Positions 16,557 to 24,659 of a stretch of DNA of 34,226 nucleotides are shown piece by piece. How positions within the stretch are numbered: the first letter of the stretch is position 1; each line of letters opens with the position of its first letter. The notes under the pieces were generated by a model. It made no database searches, was not told the DNA's origin, and was given only the letters and a program-made list of their open reading frames with translations. A program made the translations under genes and the position numbers. The stretch covers positions 1 to 34,226 of the forward strand of contig DAOWCP010000012.1 of the NCBI GenBank assembly GCA_030639495.1. The letters run 5' to 3'. Source of the stretch: JAGLTN01 sp023135255 (GTDB lineage: Bacteria; Planctomycetota; Phycisphaerae; Sedimentisphaerales; Anaerobacaceae).

Positions 16557-17705
16557 TTGACCCCAAAACAAATTGCTATGAATATTCTGACAGGGAAAAA
16601 GACGGACAAAAACCTCTTTTCCCCTGATATCAGCGAATGGTATAAGGACAAAAGGCTTAAAGATATAACCCAAAGCCACAAAATACCGACCGGATGCCTG
16701 ATTTCAGACAACATGGAAATAAACAAAAACCCCGGCACAATGCCGAAAGAATTTGCAGACTGGACATATCTCGACTTTTACAGAAATTTCAATTGGGGAC
16801 TCCATGTCCACATTTACGACTGGTGCCGATTTGAATATGAAAACTGCACTTTAAATCAGCACATCACTGATAAACAGATTACCAAAGAATTCAAAACCCC
16901 CATTGGAACTATAAGCAGAATTGACAGCATAGCAAATGATGGAAGCCTCTGCCCTGTAAAACTTTTCATAGAAAATGAAAGTGACTGGAAAACCCTACTG
17001 CACGTTATCAAAAACACAAAACCAATAGCCGACTACCAGCACATCCAAAATATCTTAAACCAGATAGGTGATTTAGGCATAGCCGATATAGTACTCTGGC
17101 GATCTCCCTTCGGCAAAATAGTTGAAGAATACGCAGGGCTTGAAAAGACAGCTTATACCATGATGGACAAACCCCAAATAATCGATGAAATCCTGCAGGC
17201 ACAAACAGCAATTGATACCCAACTGGTAAAACTCGCCGCAGATAGCCCCGCAGATATTGCAATACTTTCTGACCACGCTGACCAGCAAATATTAAACCCT
17301 ATCTGGTACGAAAAATACTGCACTCCCTTCTATCAAAAAGCAGGTGACATCCTGCACAAGAAAAATAAAATATTCTCAACACACCTCGATGGCAACTTCA
17401 AAGCCCTTTTCGATCTCGTCAAAAAAAGCAGCTTCGATCTGCTCGACGGCTGCACCCCCGCACCTATGACAAACTACCAGGTAGAAGAGCTGCCCCAGGC
17501 AATGAACGATAATATGGCTGCTTATTGCGGCGTCCCTGCCATCTTCTTCGTAGAAAACTACACCAACGAGGAAATAATAACCTTTGCAAAAAGAATTATC
17601 AAAGCTCTCGCGGGTAAAGTTATCCTCAATATTGGAGACATACTACCTGCTAACGGCAATATATATAAAACCATCGAACTTAGTCGTTGGTTATCAGACG
17701 CTTAA
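16557..17705 (+). CDS. Uroporphyrinogen decarboxylase-superfamily protein (not HemE), copy A
   Basis: A 382-aa TIM-barrel protein of the URO-D superfamily. The C-terminal half is the best match: 'HLDGNFKALFDLVKKSSFDLLDGCTPAP' and 'YCGVPAIFF' occupy the positions of the HxxG and G-N-I-D segments. The arginine-rich RQAGRY motif of HemE is absent, so it is not a haem enzyme. The HxC...C zinc motif of MtaA/MtbA methyltransferases is also incomplete (H-L-D instead of H-x-C). The start is TTG at 16557, supported by AGGA 7 nt upstream; an internal ATG at 16578 has none. It lies 18 bp after the GH109-like gene. A role in sugar catabolism is suggested only by the operon. Confidence 0.8.
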   Translation: MTPKQIAMNILTGKKTDKNLFSPDISEWYKDKRLKDITQSHKIPTGCLISDNMEINKNPGTMPKEFADWTYLDFYRNFNWGLHVHIYDWCRFEYENCTLNQHITDKQITKEFKTPIGTISRIDSIANDGSLCPVKLFIENESDWKTLLHVIKNTKPIADYQHIQNILNQIGDLGIADIVLWRSPFGKIVEEYAGLEKTAYTMMDKPQIIDEILQAQTAIDTQLVKLAADSPADIAILSDHADQQILNPIWYEKYCTPFYQKAGDILHKKNKIFSTHLDGNFKALFDLVKKSSFDLLDGCTPAPMTNYQVEELPQAMNDNMAAYCGVPAIFFVENYTNEEIITFAKRIIKALAGKVILNIGDILPANGNIYKTIELSRWLSDA

Positions 17706-17735
17706 TAATTGATATCTTACTATTTAGGAGATACT

Positions 17736-19277
17736 GTGAACCCCAGCAATATCATTCAGACTAATTTTAGTGCAATTGACTGGTGCATTGTCATTGGCTA
17801 TCTCATCATTGTTGTCTGCATCGGCTCATATATCAGAAAATACATCGCCAACGCCACAGACTTTATGGTCGCAGGAAGAGGTCTTAAAACTTTCCTCGCG
17901 ATCGCAACCATGATAGGAACAGAGATGGGTCTGATAACCGTAATGTACGCCGCACAAAAAGGCTTTACCGGAGGGTTTGCAGCATTCCACATTGCCTTTG
18001 CCGCTGCTATTGTCACACTCATTGTAGGACTCACAGGCTTTATCGTAGTACCCCTGAGAAGGCTCAAAGTCATGACGATACCTGAATTTTATGAAAAAAG
18101 GTATAGCAGAGGTGTAAGGCTACTCGGCGGAACAATTCTTGCCTTTTCCGGAATATTAAACATGGGAATGTTCTTAAAAGCAGGAGCTCTATTTGTCACT
18201 GCTGTCATGGGAATGCAAAACCCAATGCATCTCAAAATTGTAATGACCGTCCTGCTTACAATGGTATTGATCTACACAACCCTCGGCGGAATGGTCTCAA
18301 TTGTAATCCTCGACTATATTCAGTTCGTTGTCCTGTCGTTTAGTCTGCTCGCCGCAAGCTTATTTTCCATAAACTATCTTGGTTGGTCAAACATAATAGA
18401 TACCGTTGCAAAATTTCAGGGCGAAGCAGGTTTTAACCCTCTAAACGAACAGGGGTTTGGATTATCTTATATCGTATGGATGTTCTTCTTAGGTCTCGTC
18501 AGCTGCGCCATCTGGCAGACATCTGTAATGAGAGCTTGCTCAGCAGAAAGCGTAAAGATTGTAAAGAGAATTTATACTCTATCTTCGATCGGGTTTCTCA
18601 TTCGTTTTCTGTTTCCATACTTCTTCGGCATATGCGCTTTTGTTTACATCGTCAACACACCTCAACTGAAAGAAATTTTCTTACCAGGTGGAAATCTTGC
18701 AGACGCTCAAACAACATTAAAGGCAATGCCCGTTTTCTTCAGCCAGATACTCCCCGCCGGTTTCATCGGAATAATAACAGCTGGAATGTTAGCTGCTTTC
18801 ATGTCCACACATGACAGCTATCTGCTTTGCTGGTCTTCCGTATTAACTCAGGATGTCGTAGCGCCATGGTTCAAAAAAGACTTATCTTCAAAAACAAGGC
18901 TTCTGCTTACAAGAATTTTTATAATCCTCATAGGCATATTTGTTCTGGTGTGGGGCCTGTGGTATCCTCTTGGTCAGGACCTCTGGGACTACATAGCAAT
19001 TTCAGGAGCAATATATTCTACCGGAGCATTTGCTCTCTTAGCTTTAGGACTCTATTGGAAAAGAGCAAGTACGCTCGGTGCATATCTTGCTCTGGTTTGT
19101 GGCTCCGGGGCTGTCCTTGGGCTTAAACCTGTACAGAATTTATTTGGGATGGACGTCTCAAGTGCGATTATAGGCCTTATAGTCGTTGCCTCATCTGTAG
19201 TAATGATGATAATCGGTTCTTTCATATCCCCCAACAAACAACAATCTTCAAATAATAACGAAATTAAGGAGCAGTAA
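17736..19277 (+). CDS. Sodium/solute symporter (SSS family), copy 1
   Basis: A roughly 513-aa membrane protein with 13 or so TM helices that imports a solute, probably a sugar, with Na+. SSS features are an N-terminal helix followed by 'YIANATDFMVAGRGLKTFLAIATMIGTEMG', 'MTIPEFYEKRYSRGVRLLGG' and the long TM6/8 region 'GIITAGMLAAFMSTHDSYLLCWSSVLTQDVV'. The frame opens at a TTG at 17709, but AGGAG lies downstream of that codon and 5 nt before a GTG at 17736, so GTG is the start. It follows the URO-D-like gene and is followed 2 bp after its stop by a microprotein gene. It resembles the second symporter only at family level. Confidence 0.9.
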   Translation: MNPSNIIQTNFSAIDWCIVIGYLIIVVCIGSYIRKYIANATDFMVAGRGLKTFLAIATMIGTEMGLITVMYAAQKGFTGGFAAFHIAFAAAIVTLIVGLTGFIVVPLRRLKVMTIPEFYEKRYSRGVRLLGGTILAFSGILNMGMFLKAGALFVTAVMGMQNPMHLKIVMTVLLTMVLIYTTLGGMVSIVILDYIQFVVLSFSLLAASLFSINYLGWSNIIDTVAKFQGEAGFNPLNEQGFGLSYIVWMFFLGLVSCAIWQTSVMRACSAESVKIVKRIYTLSSIGFLIRFLFPYFFGICAFVYIVNTPQLKEIFLPGGNLADAQTTLKAMPVFFSQILPAGFIGIITAGMLAAFMSTHDSYLLCWSSVLTQDVVAPWFKKDLSSKTRLLLTRIFIILIGIFVLVWGLWYPLGQDLWDYIAISGAIYSTGAFALLALGLYWKRASTLGAYLALVCGSGAVLGLKPVQNLFGMDVSSAIIGLIVVASSVVMMIIGSFISPNKQQSSNNNEIKEQ

Positions 19278-19279
19278 AT

Positions 19280-19450
19280 ATGCAATTTTGGATAAATTTC
19301 TGGTCCATCTTCTTTTTTGCCAGCCTTGTGATTTTCGCAGCACTGGCAGTGACAGTTACCATAGGCGGATTCTTCAATATTCGATCACTATTAAAAAACC
19401 TCAAAAAAGCTCACAAGCAATCTCAGAAAAAGCAAAACTCCCAACAATAA
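19280..19450 (+). CDS. 56-residue single-TM microprotein, probable symporter accessory subunit
   Basis: A short gene starting MQFWINFWSI and ending QKKQNSQQ. One TM helix (FFFASLVIFAALAVTVTIGGFF) is followed by a strongly basic tail (LKKAHKQSQKKQ), giving a positive-inside C-terminus. AAGGAG lies 8 nt before the ATG and overlaps the end of the symporter gene, whose stop is only 2 bp upstream. Such coupling suggests the product works with the symporter. Small partners of SSS carriers are known (for example DUF485-type YjcH beside ActP); this protein is shorter and I cannot assign it to a family. A 111-codon frame that overlaps it in another register has no ribosome site and is not preferred. 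Confidence 0.75.
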   Translation: MQFWINFWSIFFFASLVIFAALAVTVTIGGFFNIRSLLKNLKKAHKQSQKKQNSQQ

Positions 19451-19517
19451 ATCGACATAAAAGATTAGAGCAGTTTAATTTTTCCAGCTCAGACTGGCAC
19501 AAAAAAACAATAAATGG

Positions 19518-19561
19518 TATAACAATAGCAAATGACGCAGGGTTAGAACTTCCCTGCGTCA
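19518..19561 (+). promoter_or_regulatory. Stem-loop and possible promoter before the second symporter
   Basis: TGACGCAGGG (19533-19542) and CCCTGCGTCA (19552-19561) form a perfect 10-bp stem with a 9-nt loop. No T-run follows, so it is not a standard terminator. A -10-like TATAAC (19518-19523) lies just before it, but the -35 is poor. The hairpin could therefore cap the 5' end of a separate mRNA, or be a processing/stability element within the operon. Confidence 0.45.
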
Positions 19562-19603
19562 CTGCTAAATATAAATATGCTACTTATAAGGAGATAGCCG
19601 TAG

Positions 19604-21391
19604 ATGAGATTAGAAGCAGTTGACTGGATTTCGGTTATTGCGTTTTTTGCAATTTCACTTCTCGTAGGAATTATTGTCGCAAAAAAAGCGGGCAAGAGCT
19701 CATCCGATTTTTTCCTCTCAGGCAGAAGCATGCCCTGGTGGCTATTAGGCGTTTCGATGGTAGCAACCACCTTTTCCACTGACACCCCAAACCTCGTCTC
19801 TGACATTGTCAGACAAAATGGCGTCAGCGGCAACTGGGTCTGGTGGGCTTTTCTGTTAACTGGAATGTTAACTGTTTTCGTCTACGCAAAGCTTTGGCGA
19901 CGTTCAGGCGTAATGACGGATGTCGAATTTTACGAGCTTCGCTACAGCGGAAAAACTGCGGCATTTTTGAGAGGCTTTAGAGCATTATATCTTGGCGTAT
20001 TTTTTAACATCGTAGTTATGGCTTCTGTCACATTGGCGGCAATTAAAATTGGTAGTGTTATGCTGGACCTAAAGCCATGGCAGACGGTATCAATAGCAGC
20101 TATAGTGACAGTTGCGTATAGTATGCTCGGAGGCCTCAAGGGCGTCCTCATCACAGACTTCCTGCAGTTCGGTATAGCAATGTTTGGCGCGGTAATGGCG
20201 GCTGTCATAGCGGTAAAACACCCTGCCGTAAATGGCTTAAGCGGCCTATTAACCCATGCCAACGTAGTCGACAAACTAAACTTCTTCCCCGATTTCTCAA
20301 ATAAAGACATCTTAATGGCAGTCTTCGTAATCCCCCTCGCAGTTCAATGGTGGAGCGTCTGGTATCCAGGCTCAGAACCGGGTGGTGGCGGATATCTCGT
20401 CCAGAGAATGCTCGCGGCAAAAGATGAAAAAAATGCACTCGGTGCAACACTATTTTTCAACGTCGCCCACTACGCACTCAGGCCCTGGCCATGGATTATC
20501 GTTGCACTTTGTTCGCTGATCGTCTTCCCGGATTTAGAATCACTCCGGGCAGCATTTCCAAACGTAAACCCCGACATTGTAAAACACGATATGGCCTATC
20601 CAGCAATGCTCACCTACCTGCCTCATGGTCTGCTCGGATTAGTCGTCGCTTCCCTGATAGCTGCATACATGTCAACAATTTCAACCCACCTTAACTGGGG
20701 TTCATCATATATTGTCAATGATTACTACAAACGTTTCATCCGTCCCGATGCAACAGAAAAACAACTCGTTAGAGTTGGACGAATTTCCACACTGCTGCTG
20801 ATGGTCGCGACATGCATACTTGCCACGTTCCTGGAAAATTCCATGCAGGTGTTCAACCTGATCCTGCAAATTGGCGCAGGGACCGGCCTGATATTCATCC
20901 TCAGATGGTTCTGGTGGCGCATAAACGCTTTCAGCGAAATAACCGCTATGATAGTTTCCTTCGTCGTCGCCTGTTATTTCAATCTCATACATGACAAAAT
21001 AGGCCCTCCTCTTGAGAACTGGGAAAAGCTCCTCCTCGGCATAGCCATTACAACTTTCGCATGGATACTGGTAACATTTCTCACCAAACCAACCGACAAA
21101 AAAACACTATACAAATTCTGCAACCTTGTTCATGCCGGCGGTCCCGGTTGGAATGTTATTAAAAAATTAGCTAAAGAAGATGGTGTCAATATCGAAAAAA
21201 GCGGAGAAAAATGGGATATGCCTTATGGCATATTGTGCATGGTCTTAGGCTGTGTTTTCGTCTATGCTTCCTTGTTCGCAACAGGGCTGTGGATTTATGG
21301 CGAGTCAACCAAAGCCATCATGCTTACGATCCTCTCTGCCGTCTCTGTTGTATTACTACTGAAGTTCTGGGGCAAACTTAATTTAGAATAA
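19604..21391 (+). CDS. Sodium/solute symporter (SSS family), copy 2
   Basis: A 595-aa symporter with SSS signature regions: 'KSSSDFFLSGRSMPWWLLGVSMVATTFSTDTPN' after TM1, 'MTDVEFYELRYSGKTAAFLRGF', 'SMLGGLKGVLITDFLQF' and 'GLLGLVVASLIAAYMSTISTHLNWGSSYIVNDYYKRF'. It has an extended C-terminus with extra TM helices and a cytoplasmic segment (HAGGPGWNVIKKLAKEDG), as in the longer sugar/unknown SSS group common beside glycoside hydrolases. AAGGAG lies 9 nt before the ATG. A 153-bp gap with a strong stem-loop separates it from the microprotein gene, so its expression may be set separately. Substrate unknown. Confidence 0.92.
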   Translation: MRLEAVDWISVIAFFAISLLVGIIVAKKAGKSSSDFFLSGRSMPWWLLGVSMVATTFSTDTPNLVSDIVRQNGVSGNWVWWAFLLTGMLTVFVYAKLWRRSGVMTDVEFYELRYSGKTAAFLRGFRALYLGVFFNIVVMASVTLAAIKIGSVMLDLKPWQTVSIAAIVTVAYSMLGGLKGVLITDFLQFGIAMFGAVMAAVIAVKHPAVNGLSGLLTHANVVDKLNFFPDFSNKDILMAVFVIPLAVQWWSVWYPGSEPGGGGYLVQRMLAAKDEKNALGATLFFNVAHYALRPWPWIIVALCSLIVFPDLESLRAAFPNVNPDIVKHDMAYPAMLTYLPHGLLGLVVASLIAAYMSTISTHLNWGSSYIVNDYYKRFIRPDATEKQLVRVGRISTLLLMVATCILATFLENSMQVFNLILQIGAGTGLIFILRWFWWRINAFSEITAMIVSFVVACYFNLIHDKIGPPLENWEKLLLGIAITTFAWILVTFLTKPTDKKTLYKFCNLVHAGGPGWNVIKKLAKEDGVNIEKSGEKWDMPYGILCMVLGCVFVYASLFATGLWIYGESTKAIMLTILSAVSVVLLLKFWGKLNLE

Positions 21392-21404
21392 TTCAGGAAA
21401 CTCA

Positions 21405-22577
21405 ATGAACCAACGCCAAAGACTAATGGCCACACTGCAAGGCAAACCAGTCGACAGACCCGCAGTGAGCTTCTATGAGATAGGTGGCTTCGCCAGCGAC
21501 CCCAACGACCCCGATAAATTTAACGTCTATAATTCGCCAAGCTGGAGACCCCTGCTGCAACTGGCAGAAGAAAAAACCGATATCATCCGAATGAAGTCCG
21601 CAGTCAGGCGTCATTCCCACGAAGCATGGGATGCCTCGCAAAAAAACTCCTCACAAAACATTAGAGATGAGTTTTTCAAAATCGACCAGTACATAGAAAA
21701 CAATAGCAAGTTCACAAAAACAACCGTAAACATTGCCGACAAAACCTTAACTTCATTAACACGCCGTGACCCACACCTCGATACAATATGGACTCTCGAA
21801 CACCTGCTGAAAAACACCGACGACATAAAAGCATATTTGCAGCTGCCCGACGATGTTTTCCATGAAAACATTGATATAACCCATCTTGTAGAAGAGGACC
21901 AGGCTCTTGGCGACAAAGGCATCATAATGATCGACACCGAGGACCCGATCTGCGCTGTAGCTTCATTATTCTCCATGGAAGACTTCACCATTTTGGCTTT
22001 CACAGAAAAAAATCTCTACCATCAACTGCTCGAGAAAGTCGCGCGTTATATTCACAAGAGAACCGAAAAAGTCGCCGAAGAATTCCCCGGACACCTCTGG
22101 CGAATCTATGGCCCCGAATATGTAACCGAACCATACCTGCCACCCCAGCTATTCGAAGAATACGTCGTCCGCTACACGGGCCCAATGGTAGAAATGATAG
22201 AAAAAAACGAAGGCTTTGCCAGGATACATGCCCACGGCAAAATTAAAAACATTCTCGACTACATCGTTCAAATGGGTGCCTCTGCAATAGACCCTATCGA
22301 ACCCCCTCCGCAAGGCGATGTCGAATTAAGCTACGTAAGAGAAAAATACGGAAAAGACCTCGTACTCTTCGGAAATATCGAAATTGTAGACATCGAGAAC
22401 ACGCCAAATAACGATTTTAAAAAAAATGTTTCACAAGCTCTCATCGACGGAACAAAAGGCCAAAGCCGAGGATTTGTATTAATGCCCTCAGCCTCCCCCT
22501 ACGGACGGGATATCTCTAAAACTACTATGAAAAACTACGAAACAATGGTTGAATTAACGGAAAACTTCAACGGATAA
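21405..22577 (+). CDS. Uroporphyrinogen decarboxylase-superfamily protein (not HemE), copy B
   Basis: 390 aa, starting MNQRQRLMATLQGKPVDRPAV, a typical start of URO-D-like methyltransferase relatives. The barrel end 'RIHAHGKIKNILDYIVQMGASAIDPIEPPPQGDV' then 'LVLFGNIEI' is the superfamily core (H-x-H-G, E-P-P, G-N-I). HemE's RQAGRY is missing, and there is no HxC...C zinc site as in MtaA/CmuA-type corrinoid methyltransferases. It differs clearly from copy A, so the two are not a recent duplication. AGGA lies about 8 nt before the ATG, 13 bp after the symporter. The reaction is unknown; being the last gene of the operon, it probably belongs to the same catabolic route. Confidence 0.82.
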   Translation: MNQRQRLMATLQGKPVDRPAVSFYEIGGFASDPNDPDKFNVYNSPSWRPLLQLAEEKTDIIRMKSAVRRHSHEAWDASQKNSSQNIRDEFFKIDQYIENNSKFTKTTVNIADKTLTSLTRRDPHLDTIWTLEHLLKNTDDIKAYLQLPDDVFHENIDITHLVEEDQALGDKGIIMIDTEDPICAVASLFSMEDFTILAFTEKNLYHQLLEKVARYIHKRTEKVAEEFPGHLWRIYGPEYVTEPYLPPQLFEEYVVRYTGPMVEMIEKNEGFARIHAHGKIKNILDYIVQMGASAIDPIEPPPQGDVELSYVREKYGKDLVLFGNIEIVDIENTPNNDFKKNVSQALIDGTKGQSRGFVLMPSASPYGRDISKTTMKNYETMVELTENFNG

Positions 22578-22629
22578 CCTCTCAAAAAACGAACTTTACA
22601 AAAGCTTTAAGAGTATAATCGATTTACAG

Positions 22630-22657
22630 TTGCGTATCACCTCATACATGTTATTAT
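22630..22657 (+). promoter_or_regulatory. Candidate promoter before repeat copy 4
   Basis: TTGCGT (22630-22635) and TATTAT (22652-22657), 16 bp apart. The -10 is five of six, the -35 only three of six. If real, transcription would start about 20 bp before repeat copy 4, placing that repeat in the 5' leader of the dehydrogenase operon. Confidence 0.3.
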
Positions 22658-22680
22658 TATCATGTTGGAATTGGTATATT

Positions 22681-22785
22681 ATACTGATCGCAATTGAATT
22701 TTACCGTTTATCCGCGGGTAAATAATTCAAAAATAACAAGGTACGGATTTATTCGCGGGCATTTATTACCCTTAAGGGTATATTT
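22681..22785 (+). repeat. Structured interspersed repeat, copy 4
   Basis: Nearly identical to copy 3 although 15.6 kb away; by eye they differ at about six positions. The outer 12-nt arms and TACCCTTAAGGGTA are unchanged, while the inner stem is weaker (AATTC with AAGGT). It ends 17 bp before the ATG of the dehydrogenase gene, just in front of the AAAGGA ribosome site, in the gene's orientation. Confidence 0.93.
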
Positions 22786-22802
22786 AAAAAAAGGATCATT
22801 AC

Positions 22803-23825
22803 ATGAAACGAATTGGCATTGTTGGCTTTGGGTTTATGGGAAAGATGCACTTTCGTTGCTATAAAGATAATGATAACGCACAGATTGTTGCCATTTGTGA
22901 CGCAGATGCAGATAAGCTGAAAGAAGACTCCGAAGTTGTTGGCAATATAAAAAGCTCAGAAGAGAAGCTTGACCTGACCGGCATAGATCTTTATACCGAT
23001 TATGATAAAATGCTCGCAGAAGCAAATCTCGATGCCGTTTCGATCACCCTGCCCACATTCATGCACAAAGACTTCACCATAAAAGCACTCCAGGCAGGCG
23101 TAAATGTTCTATGCGAAAAACCAATGGCTTTAAATGAACACGATTGCCTCGATATGATAATCGAAGCACAGCAGAACAAAAAAATCCTGCAGATTGGCCA
23201 CTGTATAAGATTCTGGCCTGAATATGCAAAAACAAAAGAAATAATCGACTCCGGCAAATACGGAAAAGTCAAAGCTGCAAGTTTCCGCAGACTTTCCCTT
23301 ACTCCATCATGGTCATGGAATAACTGGCTCACAGATCAACCAGACAAAAGCGGCGGCGTCGTCCTCGACCTGCACATACACGATACAGACTATGTACAAT
23401 ATTTATTTGGTATGCCGAAATCTGTCAGCTCCAAAGGCGTCAAAGTAATAACAAACGACATAGACCACGTCGTGACAAATTACACATTCGATGATGATGT
23501 AGTTGTTACTGCTGAAGGTGGTTGGGCAATGATGCCTGGCTTCGGATTCGAAATGAGCTTTAACATCATTATGGAAAAAGCTACTATTGTATTTGATTGC
23601 ACAAGAGACCCCGCATTTAAACTATGCCCCGCCGAAGGCGACCCATTCACCCCGGAAGTTGCCGCAGGCGATGGTTACTCTCTCGAAATCGAACATTTTC
23701 TAAAAACCATTACCGGCCAAAATGTGCCGCAAATTACAACACCTGCTGAATCTCTCGACTCTGTCAGGATAATTCTTGCGGAAAAAGAATCGGCCATAAC
23801 AGGAAAGGAAATAAAGTTAAGATGA
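22803..23825 (+). CDS. Cytoplasmic Gfo/Idh/MocA sugar dehydrogenase
   Basis: A 340-aa NAD(P)-dependent oxidoreductase of typical length without a signal peptide. The Rossmann start is IGIVGFGFMGKMH (GxGxxG). The catalytic lysine motif is CEKPMAL (EKP at residues 105-107), and DLHIHDTDYVQYLFG (from about 189) is the substrate-site Asp/His motif. It probably oxidises or reduces a sugar or polyol, but the substrate cannot be deduced. AAAGGA lies 7 nt before the ATG, directly after repeat copy 4. Its stop overlaps the next gene as ATGA, so the dehydrogenase and the TIM-barrel protein are likely made in equal amounts and may form a functional pair. Confidence 0.92.
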   Translation: MKRIGIVGFGFMGKMHFRCYKDNDNAQIVAICDADADKLKEDSEVVGNIKSSEEKLDLTGIDLYTDYDKMLAEANLDAVSITLPTFMHKDFTIKALQAGVNVLCEKPMALNEHDCLDMIIEAQQNKKILQIGHCIRFWPEYAKTKEIIDSGKYGKVKAASFRRLSLTPSWSWNNWLTDQPDKSGGVVLDLHIHDTDYVQYLFGMPKSVSSKGVKVITNDIDHVVTNYTFDDDVVVTAEGGWAMMPGFGFEMSFNIIMEKATIVFDCTRDPAFKLCPAEGDPFTPEVAAGDGYSLEIEHFLKTITGQNVPQITTPAESLDSVRIILAEKESAITGKEIKLR

Positions 23826-24643
23826 TTAAATGTAATAACTGGCCCATTAGCGTTTGCACATGGTCCTTGAAAAATGATTTTGATAAATTAGCCTCTCTAA
23901 GAGAGCAAACCGATGTTAATTACCTCCACCTTGGTCTCTCACCTGCTTTAGCAGCAGACGGCGATAAATACCTCCGAACCATCAAAGCTCAAGGCTGGAA
24001 AATCTCCGCAACAATGATGGATTTCCCGCAGGAAGATTACTCAACACTTGATAATATAAAAATAACAGGCGGCATAATTCCAGATGATTGCTGGCAAGAC
24101 AACCTCAAAAGATTAATCGACGGCATCGCAATAACAGCCGACCTTGGCGTTGAATACCTGTCTTTACATTTAGGCTTTATTGATATGGACAACCAGCAGG
24201 CACTAACAAAGATCAGCGACCGGACAATAGAATTAGCCGAAGCGGCAAAAGAAAAGAACATTATGCTGCTCTTTGAAACCGGACAGGAAACAGCTGAAGA
24301 ATTAAAAAGCTTTCTCGAGCAGCTCAATCACTCTGCAATTGGCGTAAACTTCGACCCTGCGAATATGATACTTTACGATAAAGGCCATCCCGCACAGGCA
24401 ATCGAAATATTAAAACCCTGGGTAAAACACCTGCACATCAAAGATGCCATCCGCACCCAAACAAAAGGCACATGGGGAAGCGAAGTACCATGGACCACCG
24501 GACAGGTAAACTCTGCAGAATTTCTGAAAATATTAAAAACAACAGGTTACTCCGGCGCAGTAGCGATAGAACGTGAAGCCGGTGATGATAGATTAGGCGA
24601 TATCAAAAGTGCTGTCGAGTCACTTAAAAGTTTCGCCGGTTAA
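23822..24643 (+). CDS. Sugar phosphate isomerase/epimerase (xylose-isomerase-like TIM barrel)
   Basis: A 273-aa AP_endonuc_2/xylose-isomerase-like TIM barrel, cytoplasmic. The four expected divalent-metal ligands can be placed: Glu152 (LLFETGQE), Asp178 (VNFDPANMIL), His205 (HLHIKD) and Glu250 (VAIERE). The family covers keto-sugar isomerases and epimerases, inosose dehydratases, and enzymes that cleave 3-keto-glycosides. The ATGA overlap with the dehydrogenase gene suggests it acts on that enzyme's keto-sugar product. The exact reaction is not determinable here. Confidence 0.88.
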   Translation: MIKCNNWPISVCTWSLKNDFDKLASLREQTDVNYLHLGLSPALAADGDKYLRTIKAQGWKISATMMDFPQEDYSTLDNIKITGGIIPDDCWQDNLKRLIDGIAITADLGVEYLSLHLGFIDMDNQQALTKISDRTIELAEAAKEKNIMLLFETGQETAEELKSFLEQLNHSAIGVNFDPANMILYDKGHPAQAIEILKPWVKHLHIKDAIRTQTKGTWGSEVPWTTGQVNSAEFLKILKTTGYSGAVAIEREAGDDRLGDIKSAVESLKSFAG

Positions 24644-24659
24644 AAGGAGATATTATAAA

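Noticed and set aside
16557..17705. Reading the URO-D-like gene as hemE
   Set aside because: No RQAGRY-type substrate arginines and no other haem gene nearby; the context is sugar catabolism. The same applies to 21405-22577.
19288..19623. 111-codon plus-strand frame after the first symporter
   Set aside because: Starts at a non-ATG codon without a Shine-Dalgarno and overlaps both the microprotein gene and the start of the second symporter; the 56-codon frame with AAGGAG explains the site better.
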